A DNA stretch of 64,000 bases from positions 1 through 64,000 of the forward strand of contig NZ_CANKWO010000002.1 of assembly GCF_947487515.1 (NCBI RefSeq). Reading direction: 5' to 3'. The position numbers and the translations under genes were made by a program. Positions 17,967 to 29,100 of this stretch are shown here, one piece after another. Position 1 is the stretch's first letter. Every line of letters starts with the position of its first letter. The DNA is from an uncultured Litoreibacter sp. Lineage in GTDB: Bacteria > Pseudomonadota > Alphaproteobacteria > Rhodobacterales > Rhodobacteraceae. Under the pieces are notes generated by a model. That model searched no databases. It was not told the origin of the DNA and was given only the letters and a program-made list of their open reading frames with translations.

Positions 17967-19082
17967 TCAGTTGGAAACTTGGTTTGCCACACCAAAGACT
18001 GAACCAATCAAGCTGAAGATTGTTCTCGCATTGTTGACGGGGCTTTCTGTGGCGTAAACGACGTCCTTCGGGTTGAGAGTAAAGTTCTTCGCACTGAACA
18101 ACCCGTCAGCGGAGGTTAAGTCTAGGGTGAAAACAACCCGTGAATTCTCCGGTCCGGCGATACCGTCTGTTCTGACTGCCTTTCGGCCATACTCCCGAAG
18201 GATAAGAAGGCCTTCTGGGTTGGCCCGCCCGTCTGACAATCCACCCATGAGCGAAACCGCCTCCAGCGCATTCACGTTCGAATGGGGAAATGTGATGATC
18301 TCTTCGCGTCCAGACGCGCCGATGGTCAGGAAGTAGCTTTCATCCTCGACAACCAGAAGTTTGTCTTGATGCCGAAGGGTGGTGTCCAAGGACGGCGATT
18401 TGAAGAGTTTGTCCAAGGATATCGCATATGTCTTGTTCCCGCGCAGCAGGCGGACATGCGGGTTCTCAAAGCTTTCACGCGCGCCCCCGCCGCTGGCGAT
18501 CGCCGAGAGAACGGTCATGTCACGCTCTAGCAACGGAAAGGATCCGGGGTTGTTCACGCCAGACACGAGGTCCACGCTGTGACGGCTACCGGGCTCTGTA
18601 GTTATTTGAACCTGTGCGGATGGGGATACCGCCAAGAAAGACTCTTGAATCTTCTCACGGGCAACTCTTTCCGTCAGGCCACTGACGCGCACAGATCCGA
18701 CGTAGGGAAGAAAGATGGTCCCATTGGTAGAAACTTTGGCCACCTGCAGCTGAGCGATCCGTTGCTCCGGCGCGGTCAGAAGCGAATTTTCATCGCTGTC
18801 CCAGATCGCAATATTGATGCTGTCGCCAGGCAAAAGAACGCGACCGATCGGGCCCTTCTGCTTGCTGATCCACGCGTAGTTTCGAACTTTCCCAGTTTTG
18901 GGCCAATCGGCATATCGCGGCAAAAACTCTTGGGTGACGGGGTACACGGCGAACAACTTTGCTTCGTCGTTATCCGACTGTTTCACGATTTCGGATTGAA
19001 GCGCAGCACCGCGTGGCAAGGCGCAGCCCGAAACGGCCAAAATAGCTATGCTCAGGCCCGCAAGCCAAAGTTTGGTTCTCAT
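17967..19082 (-). CDS. Polysaccharide export outer-membrane lipoprotein (Wza/KpsD-like)
   Basis: This is a periplasmic/outer-membrane polysaccharide export protein. From ATG 19082, preceded by GGGGGAAAGAG, it starts with a lipoprotein signal: a basic residue pair, a hydrophobic run and the lipobox VSGC with Cys20. The Poly_export domain follows (RVLLPGDSINIAIWD, then LPYVGSVRVSGLTERVAREKI), then SLBB-type segments (VNNPGSFPL, SGGGARESFENPHVRLLRG). Length is 371 residues, in range for the family. The frame is open further upstream to 19226, but that would bury the signal peptide. It supplies the outer-membrane end of the export route begun by KpsM, KpsT and KpsE. Confidence 0.9.
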   Translation of the reverse strand: MRTKLWLAGLSIAILAVSGCALPRGAALQSEIVKQSDNDEAKLFAVYPVTQEFLPRYADWPKTGKVRNYAWISKQKGPIGRVLLPGDSINIAIWDSDENSLLTAPEQRIAQLQVAKVSTNGTIFLPYVGSVRVSGLTERVAREKIQESFLAVSPSAQVQITTEPGSRHSVDLVSGVNNPGSFPLLERDMTVLSAIASGGGARESFENPHVRLLRGNKTYAISLDKLFKSPSLDTTLRHQDKLLVVEDESYFLTIGASGREEIITFPHSNVNALEAVSLMGGLSDGRANPEGLLILREYGRKAVRTDGIAGPENSRVVFTLDLTSADGLFSAKNFTLNPKDVVYATESPVNNARTIFSLIGSVFGVANQVSN

Positions 19083-19299
19083 GCTCTTTCCCCCAGGTCG
19101 ACCCACGCCATTGTGGTTGCAGCCGCCATGGCTACTAGATGAACCATATTTGCGGTACAGAGGCAAGGTAGCGCTCGGGGCAGAAGGCTGTGTTTCATGA
19201 CATTCTGGCGAAAGCCCGCCGCCCATGGATGTGGTTCTGAATGTCGGAACACCCTTGCTTCAATGCGCAGACCGCTGTCGCAAGGCCGGCCAAGTAGGA

Positions 19300-19311
19300 A
19301 ACAGCGCTGTT
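19300..19311. other. 12-bp perfect palindrome downstream of repC
   Basis: AACAGCGCTGTT is a perfect palindrome 22 bp past the repC stop codon. RepABC replicons carry partition (parS-like) palindromes near the rep genes, so the position is suggestive. A 12-bp palindrome is expected several times by chance in 64 kb, and I found no second copy, so the assignment is tentative. Confidence 0.25.
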
Positions 19312-19333
19312 CACTTTCGTAACCTCCTGATTT

Positions 19334-20446
19334 TCAAACAATTTTTTCATTGTCAGCTGACAATTTGAGACTGCACAGCATGGAGTGGACATCCACCCCT
19401 CCGTTTCGCGCCCTTTGGGTGATTCGACGAAGGTAGCCACCAGGGTTTTGGATGCTATCGACCTTTTCCAACATGAAAACAATGATCACACTGGCCCGTT
19501 TAACACCATAGGTGGCGCAGGCTTCGTGAAAGACGGGCGGATCAATGCCCAGCATCAAAGACAGTCGCTCTGAGATTAAGGCTAGGTCAGACCAGTTTCG
19601 AATCTTTTCTGGAAAGTAGCTTTGGAAGGAGGTGCATGTTTCAAGCACCATCCCCAATGAAATTGCGCTTGGTCTTTCTAAGCACTCCGAGGGTTCGCCT
19701 TGGGGCTTTGTTTTTTTTGGTGATGCAAGTTGCGCGCCGTGATCTTCAGAGTCAGAGTTATATTTAGATCTTGCTTGTATGTGCCGCTCATTTTGGCTGT
19801 CTGAGGTGCTCATTTCTGCGGCGTTCAGGCGGGCGGTTATCTGCGTGATCAACAGCTCAAGCTCGTCTTTTTTTGTCTTACGACGCAAAGCGCGGCGGGT
19901 GTCTTCGGTTAATGCATCAGGGCCTTCTGCATCGAGCAGTTGATGGCGAAGACACCCCAGTCTTGCGCGCAGCTCGGCGAGCTCTGCGCGGGCCTGCTGA
20001 ACGGATTGGGCCGTCTGAAGGAGGTGCAGCGAGTGTCTGGCAATCGGCGACAGATCAAACCCGAAGGCGATACCCCCCTGCCCTGCCCGCTGCCCGCGTG
20101 CATAGCGTTTGCGGTTCGGGCTGTCGTGACGGCTGACAATTCCTGCGGTCACCAGCGCGGCCAGATGGCGGCGCAATGTACTGTCGGGCATCCCGTTCAA
20201 CCGGTGGGACAAGGTGCGGTTTGATGGAAAGACGATGGCTTGCCCTGGCATCGGGTGAATCAGGCGATCAGGCAAGAAACTCATGAGAGCCTTCAAAACG
20301 CCCAATGTACGATGCGACAATTCATAGGGTTCGGCCGCATCGGTGAGCGCATTCAACGCCTTCCACTTGTCGATGCAGTGATCTTGGTCTGGGTTCAAGA
20401 CGACCTCTACCGGCCGCCCAAACTCGGTTTGGGACGCATGTTTCAT
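19334..20446 (-). CDS. repC: Replication initiator RepC
   Basis: RepC initiates replication of RepABC plasmids; in this family the origin lies within the repC coding sequence. The N-terminal part is typical (FGRPVEVV, then LSHRTLGVLKALMSFLP, IVFPSNRTLSHRLNGMPDSTLRRHLAALV with a winged-helix look, and SPNRKRYARG). The C-terminal domain includes MLGIDPPVFHEACATYGVKRA and GGYLRRITQRARNGG. I prefer ATG 20446 (MKHASQ...), giving 370 residues and leaving the counter-transcript promoter outside the gene; ATG 20509 would give 391. An AT-richer patch near 19740-19800 is a candidate part of the origin. It is the third gene of repA-repB-repC. Confidence 0.92.
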   Translation of the reverse strand: MKHASQTEFGRPVEVVLNPDQDHCIDKWKALNALTDAAEPYELSHRTLGVLKALMSFLPDRLIHPMPGQAIVFPSNRTLSHRLNGMPDSTLRRHLAALVTAGIVSRHDSPNRKRYARGQRAGQGGIAFGFDLSPIARHSLHLLQTAQSVQQARAELAELRARLGCLRHQLLDAEGPDALTEDTRRALRRKTKKDELELLITQITARLNAAEMSTSDSQNERHIQARSKYNSDSEDHGAQLASPKKTKPQGEPSECLERPSAISLGMVLETCTSFQSYFPEKIRNWSDLALISERLSLMLGIDPPVFHEACATYGVKRASVIIVFMLEKVDSIQNPGGYLRRITQRARNGGVDVHSMLCSLKLSADNEKIV

Positions 20447-20496
20447 TTTTATGTCACGAAAGACAACAAAATCCCTGCCCTGCGCGGCACGCAGAG

Positions 20497-20525
20497 TTGA
20501 CTGGATCATCGGATGTGGGCTATCT
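20497..20525 (+). promoter_or_regulatory. Promoter of the RepABC counter-transcript RNA
   Basis: TTGACT at 20497-20502 and CTATCT at 20520-20525 are 17 bp apart and match the alphaproteobacterial sigma-70 pattern (CTTGAC / CTATAT) in five of six -10 positions. It points against repABC, with a start expected near 20532, just before the hairpin at 20543-20580. Confidence 0.6.
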
Positions 20526-20531
20526 CAAAAG

Positions 20532-20584
20532 TGCAAAGATCGAGAAGGGCCTTCCGGGATCATACCTGGGGGGCTTTTCTTATT
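20532..20584 (+). ncRNA. RepABC incompatibility counter-transcript RNA (ctRNA)
   Basis: The repB-repC gap of RepABC plasmids encodes a small antisense RNA that controls repC expression and causes incompatibility. Here the plus strand has a promoter at 20497-20525 and a strong hairpin: arms AGAAGGGCCTTCCGGG (20543-20558) and CCTGGGGGGCTTTTCT (20565-20580) form 16 pairs, including G-U, around the loop ATCATA. The T-rich end of the right arm makes it an intrinsic terminator. The RNA would be about 50 nt, the usual size. Boundaries are estimated from the promoter and hairpin, not measured. Confidence 0.68.
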
Positions 20585-20638
20585 TCAGCCGTTGTCTGCT
20601 TTCTTGTCGTGCCTTTCTTTGGTTGCTCTTCCTCGGGG

Positions 20639-21586
20639 TTAGTCTTCCGTCGCGCTTTCTTTGAAGCGATCGTGAAGCTCTTGGATCAAGCTGTCTGCGT
20701 GGGTGTTGACCCATTGGTCGAACCCCTCTGCAGTGCGCGCCTGAATGGTTAACGTGACGCCACGCGGGCCTGTCTTGATGTCCGCCACGGCCTTGCCCCC
20801 TGCCCTTAAGGTGCGGGCTTTGGGCGGGGATTTCTTGGGCTTGTCTTGTTTTTGCACCGCACGCGCCAGCACAAGGTCGAAGCGCGCGTCGGAGCTGCCT
20901 TTGAAGTCAGGTGTCTTCATAAAGGCCAAAACGCGGGCCTTTACGCTATCGGATTCGAGCGCCTTCGCCAGATCGAACCAACGATCACGCCCAATGCTTG
21001 GGGCCGATCCGATTTGGCGTAGAAATTCCAAATCAAAGGCGGTGCCAATCTTCAGCAGCCGCGACACCATGGGCAAATCCAGCGACAGCGCTGCGGCGAT
21101 TGTCTGCCGGTCATATCCGCCGTCCTGCAATTGCGCGGCAAAGGACGCTTTTTCGATAAAGCTGAGGTCTTGGCGCGCCGTGTTCTCCTGACCTTGCGCC
21201 ATGATCAGCGCGTGATCGTCGAGTTGACGGATCATCGCTTTCACCGGCAGGCCGAGATCCCGCAACGCCCTCAGACGGCGTCGACCATATACGATTTCAT
21301 AGCGGCCCTGTTTGGAGCTATGCGGGCGCAGCAGCACTGGAACCTGCTGGCCATAGGTGCTGAGGCTCTCTTTGAGCTGCGTTTGGGCCGTTGGGTCGAC
21401 GCCCAAACGGTCTTCCACACCGGCGTCATCGACCAAGTTAGGGTCTATTTCCTGCACTGCGCCTTCTTGCAGCTTGGTCAGGGAGGATTGCAGCGCACCC
21501 ACGGCACCGCGGCGTGCTGGGGCAGGGGCCGGCGCGGGGCGCTCTGCCTTGGTGATGTCTGAACTTAAGATGCCTTTACGTGCCAT
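20639..21586 (-). CDS. repB: Plasmid partition protein RepB (ParB family)
   Basis: RepB binds the plasmid centromere sites and works with RepA in segregation. The 315-residue protein has the ParB-type core: YGQQVPVLLRPH, YEIVYGRRRLRALRDLGLPVKAMIRQL, then AQGQENTARQDLSFIEKASFA and the helix-turn-helix region YDRQTIAAALSLDLPMVSRLLKIG. The N-terminal 40 residues are a flexible Ala/Pro-rich leader common in RepB. Its ATG follows the repA stop codon directly, so the two are translationally coupled. The downstream gap to repC carries the ctRNA. Confidence 0.95.
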   Translation of the reverse strand: MARKGILSSDITKAERPAPAPAPARRGAVGALQSSLTKLQEGAVQEIDPNLVDDAGVEDRLGVDPTAQTQLKESLSTYGQQVPVLLRPHSSKQGRYEIVYGRRRLRALRDLGLPVKAMIRQLDDHALIMAQGQENTARQDLSFIEKASFAAQLQDGGYDRQTIAAALSLDLPMVSRLLKIGTAFDLEFLRQIGSAPSIGRDRWFDLAKALESDSVKARVLAFMKTPDFKGSSDARFDLVLARAVQKQDKPKKSPPKARTLRAGGKAVADIKTGPRGVTLTIQARTAEGFDQWVNTHADSLIQELHDRFKESATED

Positions 21587-22771
21587 TTAACGACCCCATG
21601 CTTGTTGAAGCAGTGTTTCAATCTCATCGTTCACAAGATTGAGTGAATCGACCGCGCGGTCATAGGTATTTCGGTGGAATGCCGATCTTTCGACTTCGTA
21701 GATGGTCTGCTGCGTTAAGCCCGCGTCCGAAATCGCCGTGGATTTCAGCATTGGCGCCACCATGACTTCCTCGGCAAACAGTTGCCGCAGGAAGGCCACG
21801 ACCTGTTGCTGCGGTCCGTCGTTTGGCTCGTAACGATTGATCAAGAAGCGCATGAAATCGAAGCGCATATCTGCCCCCGCATCAGAGACAACGTCCAAAA
21901 GATCGGCGCTCATCTGCAAGAACTGCGACATGGAGGCGACATCCAGCATGTTCGGCACGATCGTGATGAACACACCGGTCGAGGCACATAGGGCCGCCAT
22001 GGTGAGATAGCCAAGCTGCGGCGGGCAGTCGAACAGGATGACATCGTAGTCATCCTCGACTTCCTGCAAGGTTGTTGCCAGCCGCGCGAAAAACGGGGGC
22101 TGAATATTCGTCCGAAGGGCTTGCGGGGTCTCATGTTCGAATTCTTGCAACAGCAAGCCGCCCGGAGCGAGGTCGATCCCAGTGAAAAACGTCTTTTGCA
22201 CAATCTGGGAGAAGGGGACCGGATCATCATAGCGGATCGCGTCATAGATCGTGCCGGACTCGATGAAATCCACCTCGGGCGTATAGCCAAACAAGGTGGT
22301 TAGAGACGCTTGCGGGTCAATATCGACGCATAGAACGCGGTAGCCCTTTAGAGCCAAACGTTGCGCAGTATGGATCGCGCTTGTCGTTTTGCCAGAGCCG
22401 CCTTTGAAGTTCAAAAAGGAAAGGACCTGAACTTTATCTTCGGGGCCGCGCCCACGCTGATAGCTTCCTTTGGTCTTCGCGGTTTTCTCTAGGGTTTCAC
22501 GGATTTCAAGCAGGTTTGCGGCGGAATAGAGTCTTCTTCCACCAGCCGTGGCCTGAACATCAGCGATTTTCTCGTCGAAATGAAGCTTGCGCAGAAAGCT
22601 TGTGGATATCCCCAACAGTTCGGCCGCTTCACCGGCGGAGAACAGGCGCAGCTCTTTGCGCGCATCAGGTGCAAACACCTTAAGCATATGGCTGTGTAGG
22701 GCCGTGCTTAAGTCTTCCGCATTCTCTCGAATACGGGTATTGATATTGAAAAGCCCACGCGACTTTAACAT
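21587..22771 (-). CDS. repA: Plasmid partition ATPase RepA (ParA family)
   Basis: RepA is the partition ATPase and autorepressor of the repABC operon. The 394-residue protein has an N-terminal DNA-binding region (LFSAGEAAELLGISTSFLRKLHFD, a MerR-like helix-turn-helix). The deviant Walker A is FKGGSGKTTSAIHTA, near residue 125, followed by CVDIDPQASLTTLFG and VILFDCPPQLGYLT (Walker B region). MVAPMLKSTAISDAG near the C-terminus is typical of RepA. It is the first gene of the operon; its regulatory region lies in the interval up to the giant surface gene. Confidence 0.95.
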   Translation of the reverse strand: MLKSRGLFNINTRIRENAEDLSTALHSHMLKVFAPDARKELRLFSAGEAAELLGISTSFLRKLHFDEKIADVQATAGGRRLYSAANLLEIRETLEKTAKTKGSYQRGRGPEDKVQVLSFLNFKGGSGKTTSAIHTAQRLALKGYRVLCVDIDPQASLTTLFGYTPEVDFIESGTIYDAIRYDDPVPFSQIVQKTFFTGIDLAPGGLLLQEFEHETPQALRTNIQPPFFARLATTLQEVEDDYDVILFDCPPQLGYLTMAALCASTGVFITIVPNMLDVASMSQFLQMSADLLDVVSDAGADMRFDFMRFLINRYEPNDGPQQQVVAFLRQLFAEEVMVAPMLKSTAISDAGLTQQTIYEVERSAFHRNTYDRAVDSLNLVNDEIETLLQQAWGR

Positions 22772-23140
22772 TGGTTTTTACCGCCCATTGAGTAACGCTT
22801 TTTTTCGATAGCGCTTTGTTTATCGTTTCTTAGATCAAAAATGGGGCGTCTGGCAACTGATTCTTGGCTCTACCTAGGGCTCAGGCCCGATTTGCCGCCA
22901 CAACACGCCGTAAAAGCGCCTCTGGCTGGATAGGATTCCTGACTGTGCTGATTTGGCATCACAGCTGCAGATTGAGAATCCTTGTCGCAAAATATACTCA
23001 TAGCGCAAAAAATGCCGCTACTGTTTGAAGCTTATTAGTTCGGTTTTTTCCCCGTGTCCGCCGCGTAGTCGGTGCGTAGTGTTTTTCAACTCCAACCTAA
23101 CTTCGGAACCAACCGAAGATATGTGACAGGGACATTGAAT
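22772..23140. promoter_or_regulatory. Intergenic control region, repA / giant repeat protein
   Basis: These 369 bp separate two divergent operons and must contain their promoters. Close to repA, CGATA and TATCG form a short interrupted inverted repeat (about 22816-22835), a possible RepA operator. For the plus direction TTGAGA (22972-22977) and TATACT (22993-22998) look promoter-like but are only 15 bp apart. A GTG at 23072 opens the frame of the giant gene, but the ATG at 23141 is better placed. No gene is seen here. Confidence 0.45.
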
Positions 23141-26100
23141 ATGACCATTTTCGCCCGCTGCTATAAGCGTGGTATTTCATTATTCAGCAGCGTTATTGCT
23201 GCGGGTGTAATTGCAAGCCCTGCACAGGTAGACGCGACAACGTTTACGACAACCGTTCCCGGCACATCAATCACGCTTCCGGACGACTATCCAGAAGCGG
23301 GTGGGGTGGCCATCGTCATGGTGGGTGTCAACGGAAACATCTATTACCAGTTCTCTGACCCTTCGAACGCCTTTCGCGGGTTCAACAACCGCGCGAACCG
23401 CAACGAACTTGAGGGCAACCCCTTCACCGTAAACGACCCGATCCCCTTGGATTGTGGCTTTAGTTCATGTCGTGACTATTTTGGTGGCGATCTTGCCAAT
23501 GTCTATATTCGCTTCTCGGCCTTTGATGGGGATACCCAAGTTAACGGCTTTGACGAGAACGATATCAACCTTGTGATCAACGGCTTTGATGTTGGCAACT
23601 GGTCGGGGCGGACGACAGAGATCACCTCGACAAACGGGCTGCAATCTCAGGGTTTTGTGGATGGCTTCGGGAACAACACATTCAACACCGGCTGGTTCAA
23701 CTCATCCAACCCCGCCTTGTTGGACAATCTTTTGGACACCGGCAGAACCGTAACGCAGGTTCGCGACGATGATCCGAATGACAACTTTTGGAACTTCCAG
23801 CTGGGACCGAGGCTTTCCCGACCCGAAATTTCGACAGTTGCCCCGGGTTACACGATTGAAAAAACCGCCTCGGTCCCGACTTACGCGGCCGTTGGGGATC
23901 CAGTTACCTATACATATGTCATCAGCAACGTCGGGTCCGTTTCCATTCGCAACTTGGTTGTTGAGGACGACCAGATTGACGAAAGTGCCACCCCAATCGT
24001 TTGTAATGTCACGACCATCAACCCGCGCCCCTTTGAGGATGTGCGCGGACCGGAGCAAGCAACCTGTTCGGTTGTGTATGAGATTGACCAAGACGACATT
24101 GATCGCGGTTTCTTAACGAATATCGCGAGCGGGGAAGGGCAGCCTGATGAGGGCGACTTGGGGGCTGTTGAAGACACGGTCACCATTAACGGACCAACCG
24201 CCGCACCTGTTCTGAGCATCAGCAAGACCTCCGTGTTGGACGCACCGGGCCAGACTTTCGGCAATGCGAACTCAACCGTTCCCTATGTGATCACAGCCAC
24301 AAATGATGGCAATGTGACACTCACCAATGTTCAGCTGTCGGATGATCTTATTCCAGCGTTCAGCTGTACTATTGCGCAATTGCTGCCGGGAGAAAGCGAT
24401 AGCTGTACCGCAAGCTACACCGTTCTACAGTCTGACGTTGATGATTTCGCGGCGAACCCCGCCAATGAACTGGTGAACGTCGCACGGGGAACCGCGACTG
24501 CGGCGCGTGGAACCGTAGCACCCGCATCAGACAGCCTCAGCATTCCGGGCCCTGCGGCGGCCCCCGATTTTACAATCGCCAAAACCGCATTGAACGGCAC
24601 CTATTCCGACGTTGGCGAGACACTGCAATACAACATCGAGATCACAAACACAGGGAATGTGACCTTCCCGAACACGCCGGTTGTGACAGAGGCTTTGGCG
24701 GGGGCATCGGTAAGCTGCCCGACCGGTCCGGTTGCGCCAACCCAAACCGTGGTGTGTCAGGTCAGCTATGATGTGCTTCAAGGCGATATCAATGACGGCA
24801 AGATCGACAATGAAGTAACGGCTGACATCACCGTGGGCGGCGTGAACGTCGATAAATCGGCCGAAGCAACAGTGACGGCAACGCGCACAACCGGCTTGAC
24901 CTTGGTTAAGCGTTTGGCCTCCTCGTCGCCGACGTCATTCGATGATGCAGCCCAAACAATCGAGTATGAATATGTCCTGACAAACACGGGCAATGTCACG
25001 CTGCAAAACCCAAGCGTTGTAGACGATCAGGTCGATATTCTCGGGGCGGTCTCTTGTCCGGCTGGCGATATTTTACCAGATGCAAGCACGACCTGTACGG
25101 CCAGTTATTCGACCTTGCAGTCGGATTTGAATGCGGGCGAAGTCGTCAACCTAGCGACCGCATCTGCCACCACAGCTGGGGCAGGGGGCACGGAAACTGT
25201 CACCTCTTCGGAAGAAACCCTGACGGTCCCAGCGGTGCAAAATCCGGCTCTAACATTGGTGAAAACCGGTGCCGATCCTGCGTCATTCTCGGTTGGGGAG
25301 ACGATCACCTACACCTTCACGGTAACCAACAGCGGCAACACGGATCTGACTGGCCCGTTTACGATCAATGACAACAAGATCGGGAACAACCTGTCTTGCA
25401 TCGCGGGGCCTTTGGCGCGCGGCGCGTCTGCAAGCTGCGACATAGACTACACATTGCTGACCGCAGATGTGGCAGCGGGGGCGGTTACAAATATTGCCAC
25501 TGCAACGGACGGGACTGTCACCTCCCCAGATGCAACGGAGACCGTTTCCAACGCGGGCACGCCTGCCATTCGCGTCACCAAAGAAGCATTAACGGACCCG
25601 ATCGGAGCCACCGACACGAGTGTTCGCTACCGGTTCACCATTGAGAACATAGGCGACACACAGATTATCGAATCCGTCTCGCCGATCACCATCACCGACG
25701 ACAAAATTAACGCATCCCCCTTTATCTGTGGCGGTGCGCAACCCAGCATCCTGAATGTTGGCGCCTCCTATACGTGTCAGCGCAATTACAACAACATCAG
25801 CCAAGATGAGCGCGACGCAGGCGAGGTGGTGAATACGGTTTCGGGATCCTTCCCGTTCAACACCGGCACCGGCACGATCCAAGTGACCAGCCAAGAATTC
25901 GTAGAAACTACTCCGATCACCGAAGACCTGAGCTTCACCTTCGCCAAGGAACAAGACGGGCCGGACACATTCCTCGCCGTAGATGACGTGCTGACCTACA
26001 CCTTTACGATTGTGAATGACGGCAATGTCTCGCTTGCGAGCGTGTCTATTTCGGACAGCTTGATCCCGAATGTAAGCTGCCCGATCAGCGACCTTGCGCC

Positions 26101-29100
26101 AGGTGCGACGGGAACATGTACCGCGCAATATACTGTGCTTCAGAAAGACGTGGATGCAGGCACCATCACGAACACCGCGACCGCCACTGGCGCAAGCGAT
26201 CAGGGCAGCCAATTCACCCCGCCAGATGCGACAGAGGTCTCGACCTTAGACCCTGCCGGCTCCATCTTTGGGTTGGCGGTAAGCAAAACCGCCGACAAAG
26301 CCACTTTCGCCACCGTGGGAGAGGCGATCAGCTACACCATCGAGGTGACGAACGACGGCACCAAGACGCTCACCAATACTGTTGTGACCGACATTTTGGA
26401 CCCAGCATTTAGCTGCACAATTCCAACGCTTGCACCAAACACCAGTTCTGACATTTGCCGCTTCACCCATATTGTCACGCAAGATGACATCGATGCAGGG
26501 CAGGTGGACAACACCGCGACCGCGACGAACCCGTTGGTGACAGATGGGCCGGACACCAGCTCCGAGACTGTGAATGGTCCGACGCGGACCGCGTCGATCG
26601 AAATCGAGAAAACGGCCCTAAGCGGATACACGAATGTCGGCGACACGGTCGATTTTGCCATCCGCGTGCGCAACACGGGCAATGTCACTGTGCTTGGTGT
26701 GAATGTCGAAGATGCGTCTCTTTTCACCCCAGCCGAGACATGCGCCGTGGGCGACATCGTGCCCGGATTTGACGCAGTTGTCTGCACCGTGACCTATACG
26801 GTCGACCAAGACGACATTGATGCGGGATCAATTACAAACCTGGCCACAGTTACCGGCACAGGCGCAGAGGGCACCCAGCTCAGCGAGACCGGAACCGACA
26901 CCGCCACCGGCCCGACCGCCAATCCGCAGGTTGAGGTGGTCAAGACAGCAGCCCAGCCGACCTTTAGCGGCCCAACAGACAGTTTTGATTTTACATTTAC
27001 CGTGACCAATACGGGCAATGTGACATTGACCAACCTAGAACTGGTTGATGTCGACGCTGATGGCGAAACCTTTCGTTGTGACGTGCCCGACCTGCCGCCT
27101 GCGCCCGCAGCCAACAGCACCACCACCTGTGTGGGCGGCGCGCCGATGTCCTTCACCAAGTCCTTTGATCAAGGGGATGTAGACGCATCGAGCTATACAA
27201 ATACCGCGACGGTTACCGGCGAAAGCTTGGTCGGCGGGGCCGCAGTGACGGATGAAGATGCGGAAACCGTAACGGGACCTACGCAGACCCTTTCCCTGTC
27301 GCTCAACAAGCGAGAGACATTTGGCACAACCTTCTCAACGGTCGGGGAGGTCATCACATATGAATATGACGTCACCAACACCTCGAATGTGACGTTGAAT
27401 GGTGCGATCACAGTGACGGATTCTGTCACCTCGCGAACCCCGAACATCACGGTCCCCGTGACATGTCCCAATTTGCCGATCACGGGTCTGGCCCCTGGGG
27501 CCATACACACCTGCACGGCTGACTACGAAGTCACCCAAGAAGATATCGACCTTGGCGCTGTAACCAACACCGCGACCGCCGCCACAGAGCAACGTATCAA
27601 CGGCGAAGCCAACCCGACCACCGCCACGACGGCCCCAGACAGCGAAACCGTCAACGCACAACAGGCGCCAGCCTTCACTATTTCGAAAGCCATCAAATCC
27701 GGATCGGCCACAACCTTTACCAATGTCGGCGACCAGATCACCTATGAATACACGGTCGAAAACACCGGCAATGAGACCCTAACATCGCCAATCACGGTAT
27801 CAGATGACCAGATTGCGGGCACCACAACCTGCGGGCCTGTGCCGGTTGCCCCTGGCGACAGCGTCACTTGCGAACTTGTTTGGAGTGCGACCCAAGATGC
27901 CATCAACGTGGGATCGATCACCAATGTCGGAACCGCCTCCAGCCCCGATGTTCCGACAGATGCGACAGATGACTTTACCGCATCAGCGGTGCAGGAGCCG
28001 GGCTTGTCGGTCGAGAAGAACAACACCAGCGTCAACTTCCAAAACAACGGTATCGTTGCCTATGAATACATCATCCGAAACACCGGCAACACCGAGATTG
28101 ACACATCGTCCCTGACGGTCACCGACAGCCGCATTGCAAGTGTTTCTTGTCCTGCGGGCGGCGGGGTTTTGACGCCTTTGCGCATCGATCCCAATGCATC
28201 CTACACTTGTACCGCGACCTATCAGGTCACGCTTGTTGACGTGGATTTGGGTGAGGTTACCAACCTTGCTTCGGTCTCGGACGGCACAACGACCAGCCCG
28301 CAAACATCTGAAACAGTTCCTGCAGGGGCTGATCCGTCTTTGTCCTTGACGAAAACCGTTGTCAGTGGCGACGGATTTAGCGCTGTGGGTGACCGGATCG
28401 AGTTCGAGTTCAGGGTGGAAAACACTTCGGTCAACCCGCCGGGGGCCTCTTTCTCGCAGCCCATTGAAATCAATGACCCCGACATCGGTCCGTCGTTTAC
28501 CTGCTTTACGCCCGCTTTACCGGACACTTTCGACGCCGGAGAATTTGACACCTGCACGGCTGAGTATTTCGTCACCCAAGACGATTTGGACGCAGGCGAA
28601 GTGGTGAATGAAGCGATTGCGACAACGATCTTTGCCCCGAACAACCCGAACCCGATCACAGTGGTATCCGCACCGGCGACAGCCACGGTTCCCTCTGCAG
28701 CCGACCCCGGCATCACCGTGACAAAATCCGTCACTGGAGGGCCAACAAACCCGAAAGTTGGCGAGACAATTGAATATACACTGATCGCGACCAACACCGG
28801 TAACCAGACCTTGGATCAGGTGATGATCACCGATGATCTGATCGACAGTTTGACCTGTACTGTCGCTGACGGGGCAGGCGGCCAGATCGCGGCCCCTGCG
28901 AATGTTGAACTGGCACCTGACGAGCTGCTGACCTGTACCGGCAGCTACACGTTGACCCAAGACAACATCGATGACCAAGAGGTCGTCAACACGGCCTCGG
29001 CCATGGGCAATGACCCGCGCGGCGACAGCCAGACGGACTCTGTGACCAACACATTTACAGACGTGGACCCGACGGGACCGGAATTGACCGTAACGAAGGC

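Noticed and set aside
22972-22998. Strong promoter for the giant gene (TTGAGA / TATACT)
   Set aside because: The spacing is only 15 bp, so it is mentioned within the intergenic region but not called as a separate promoter.
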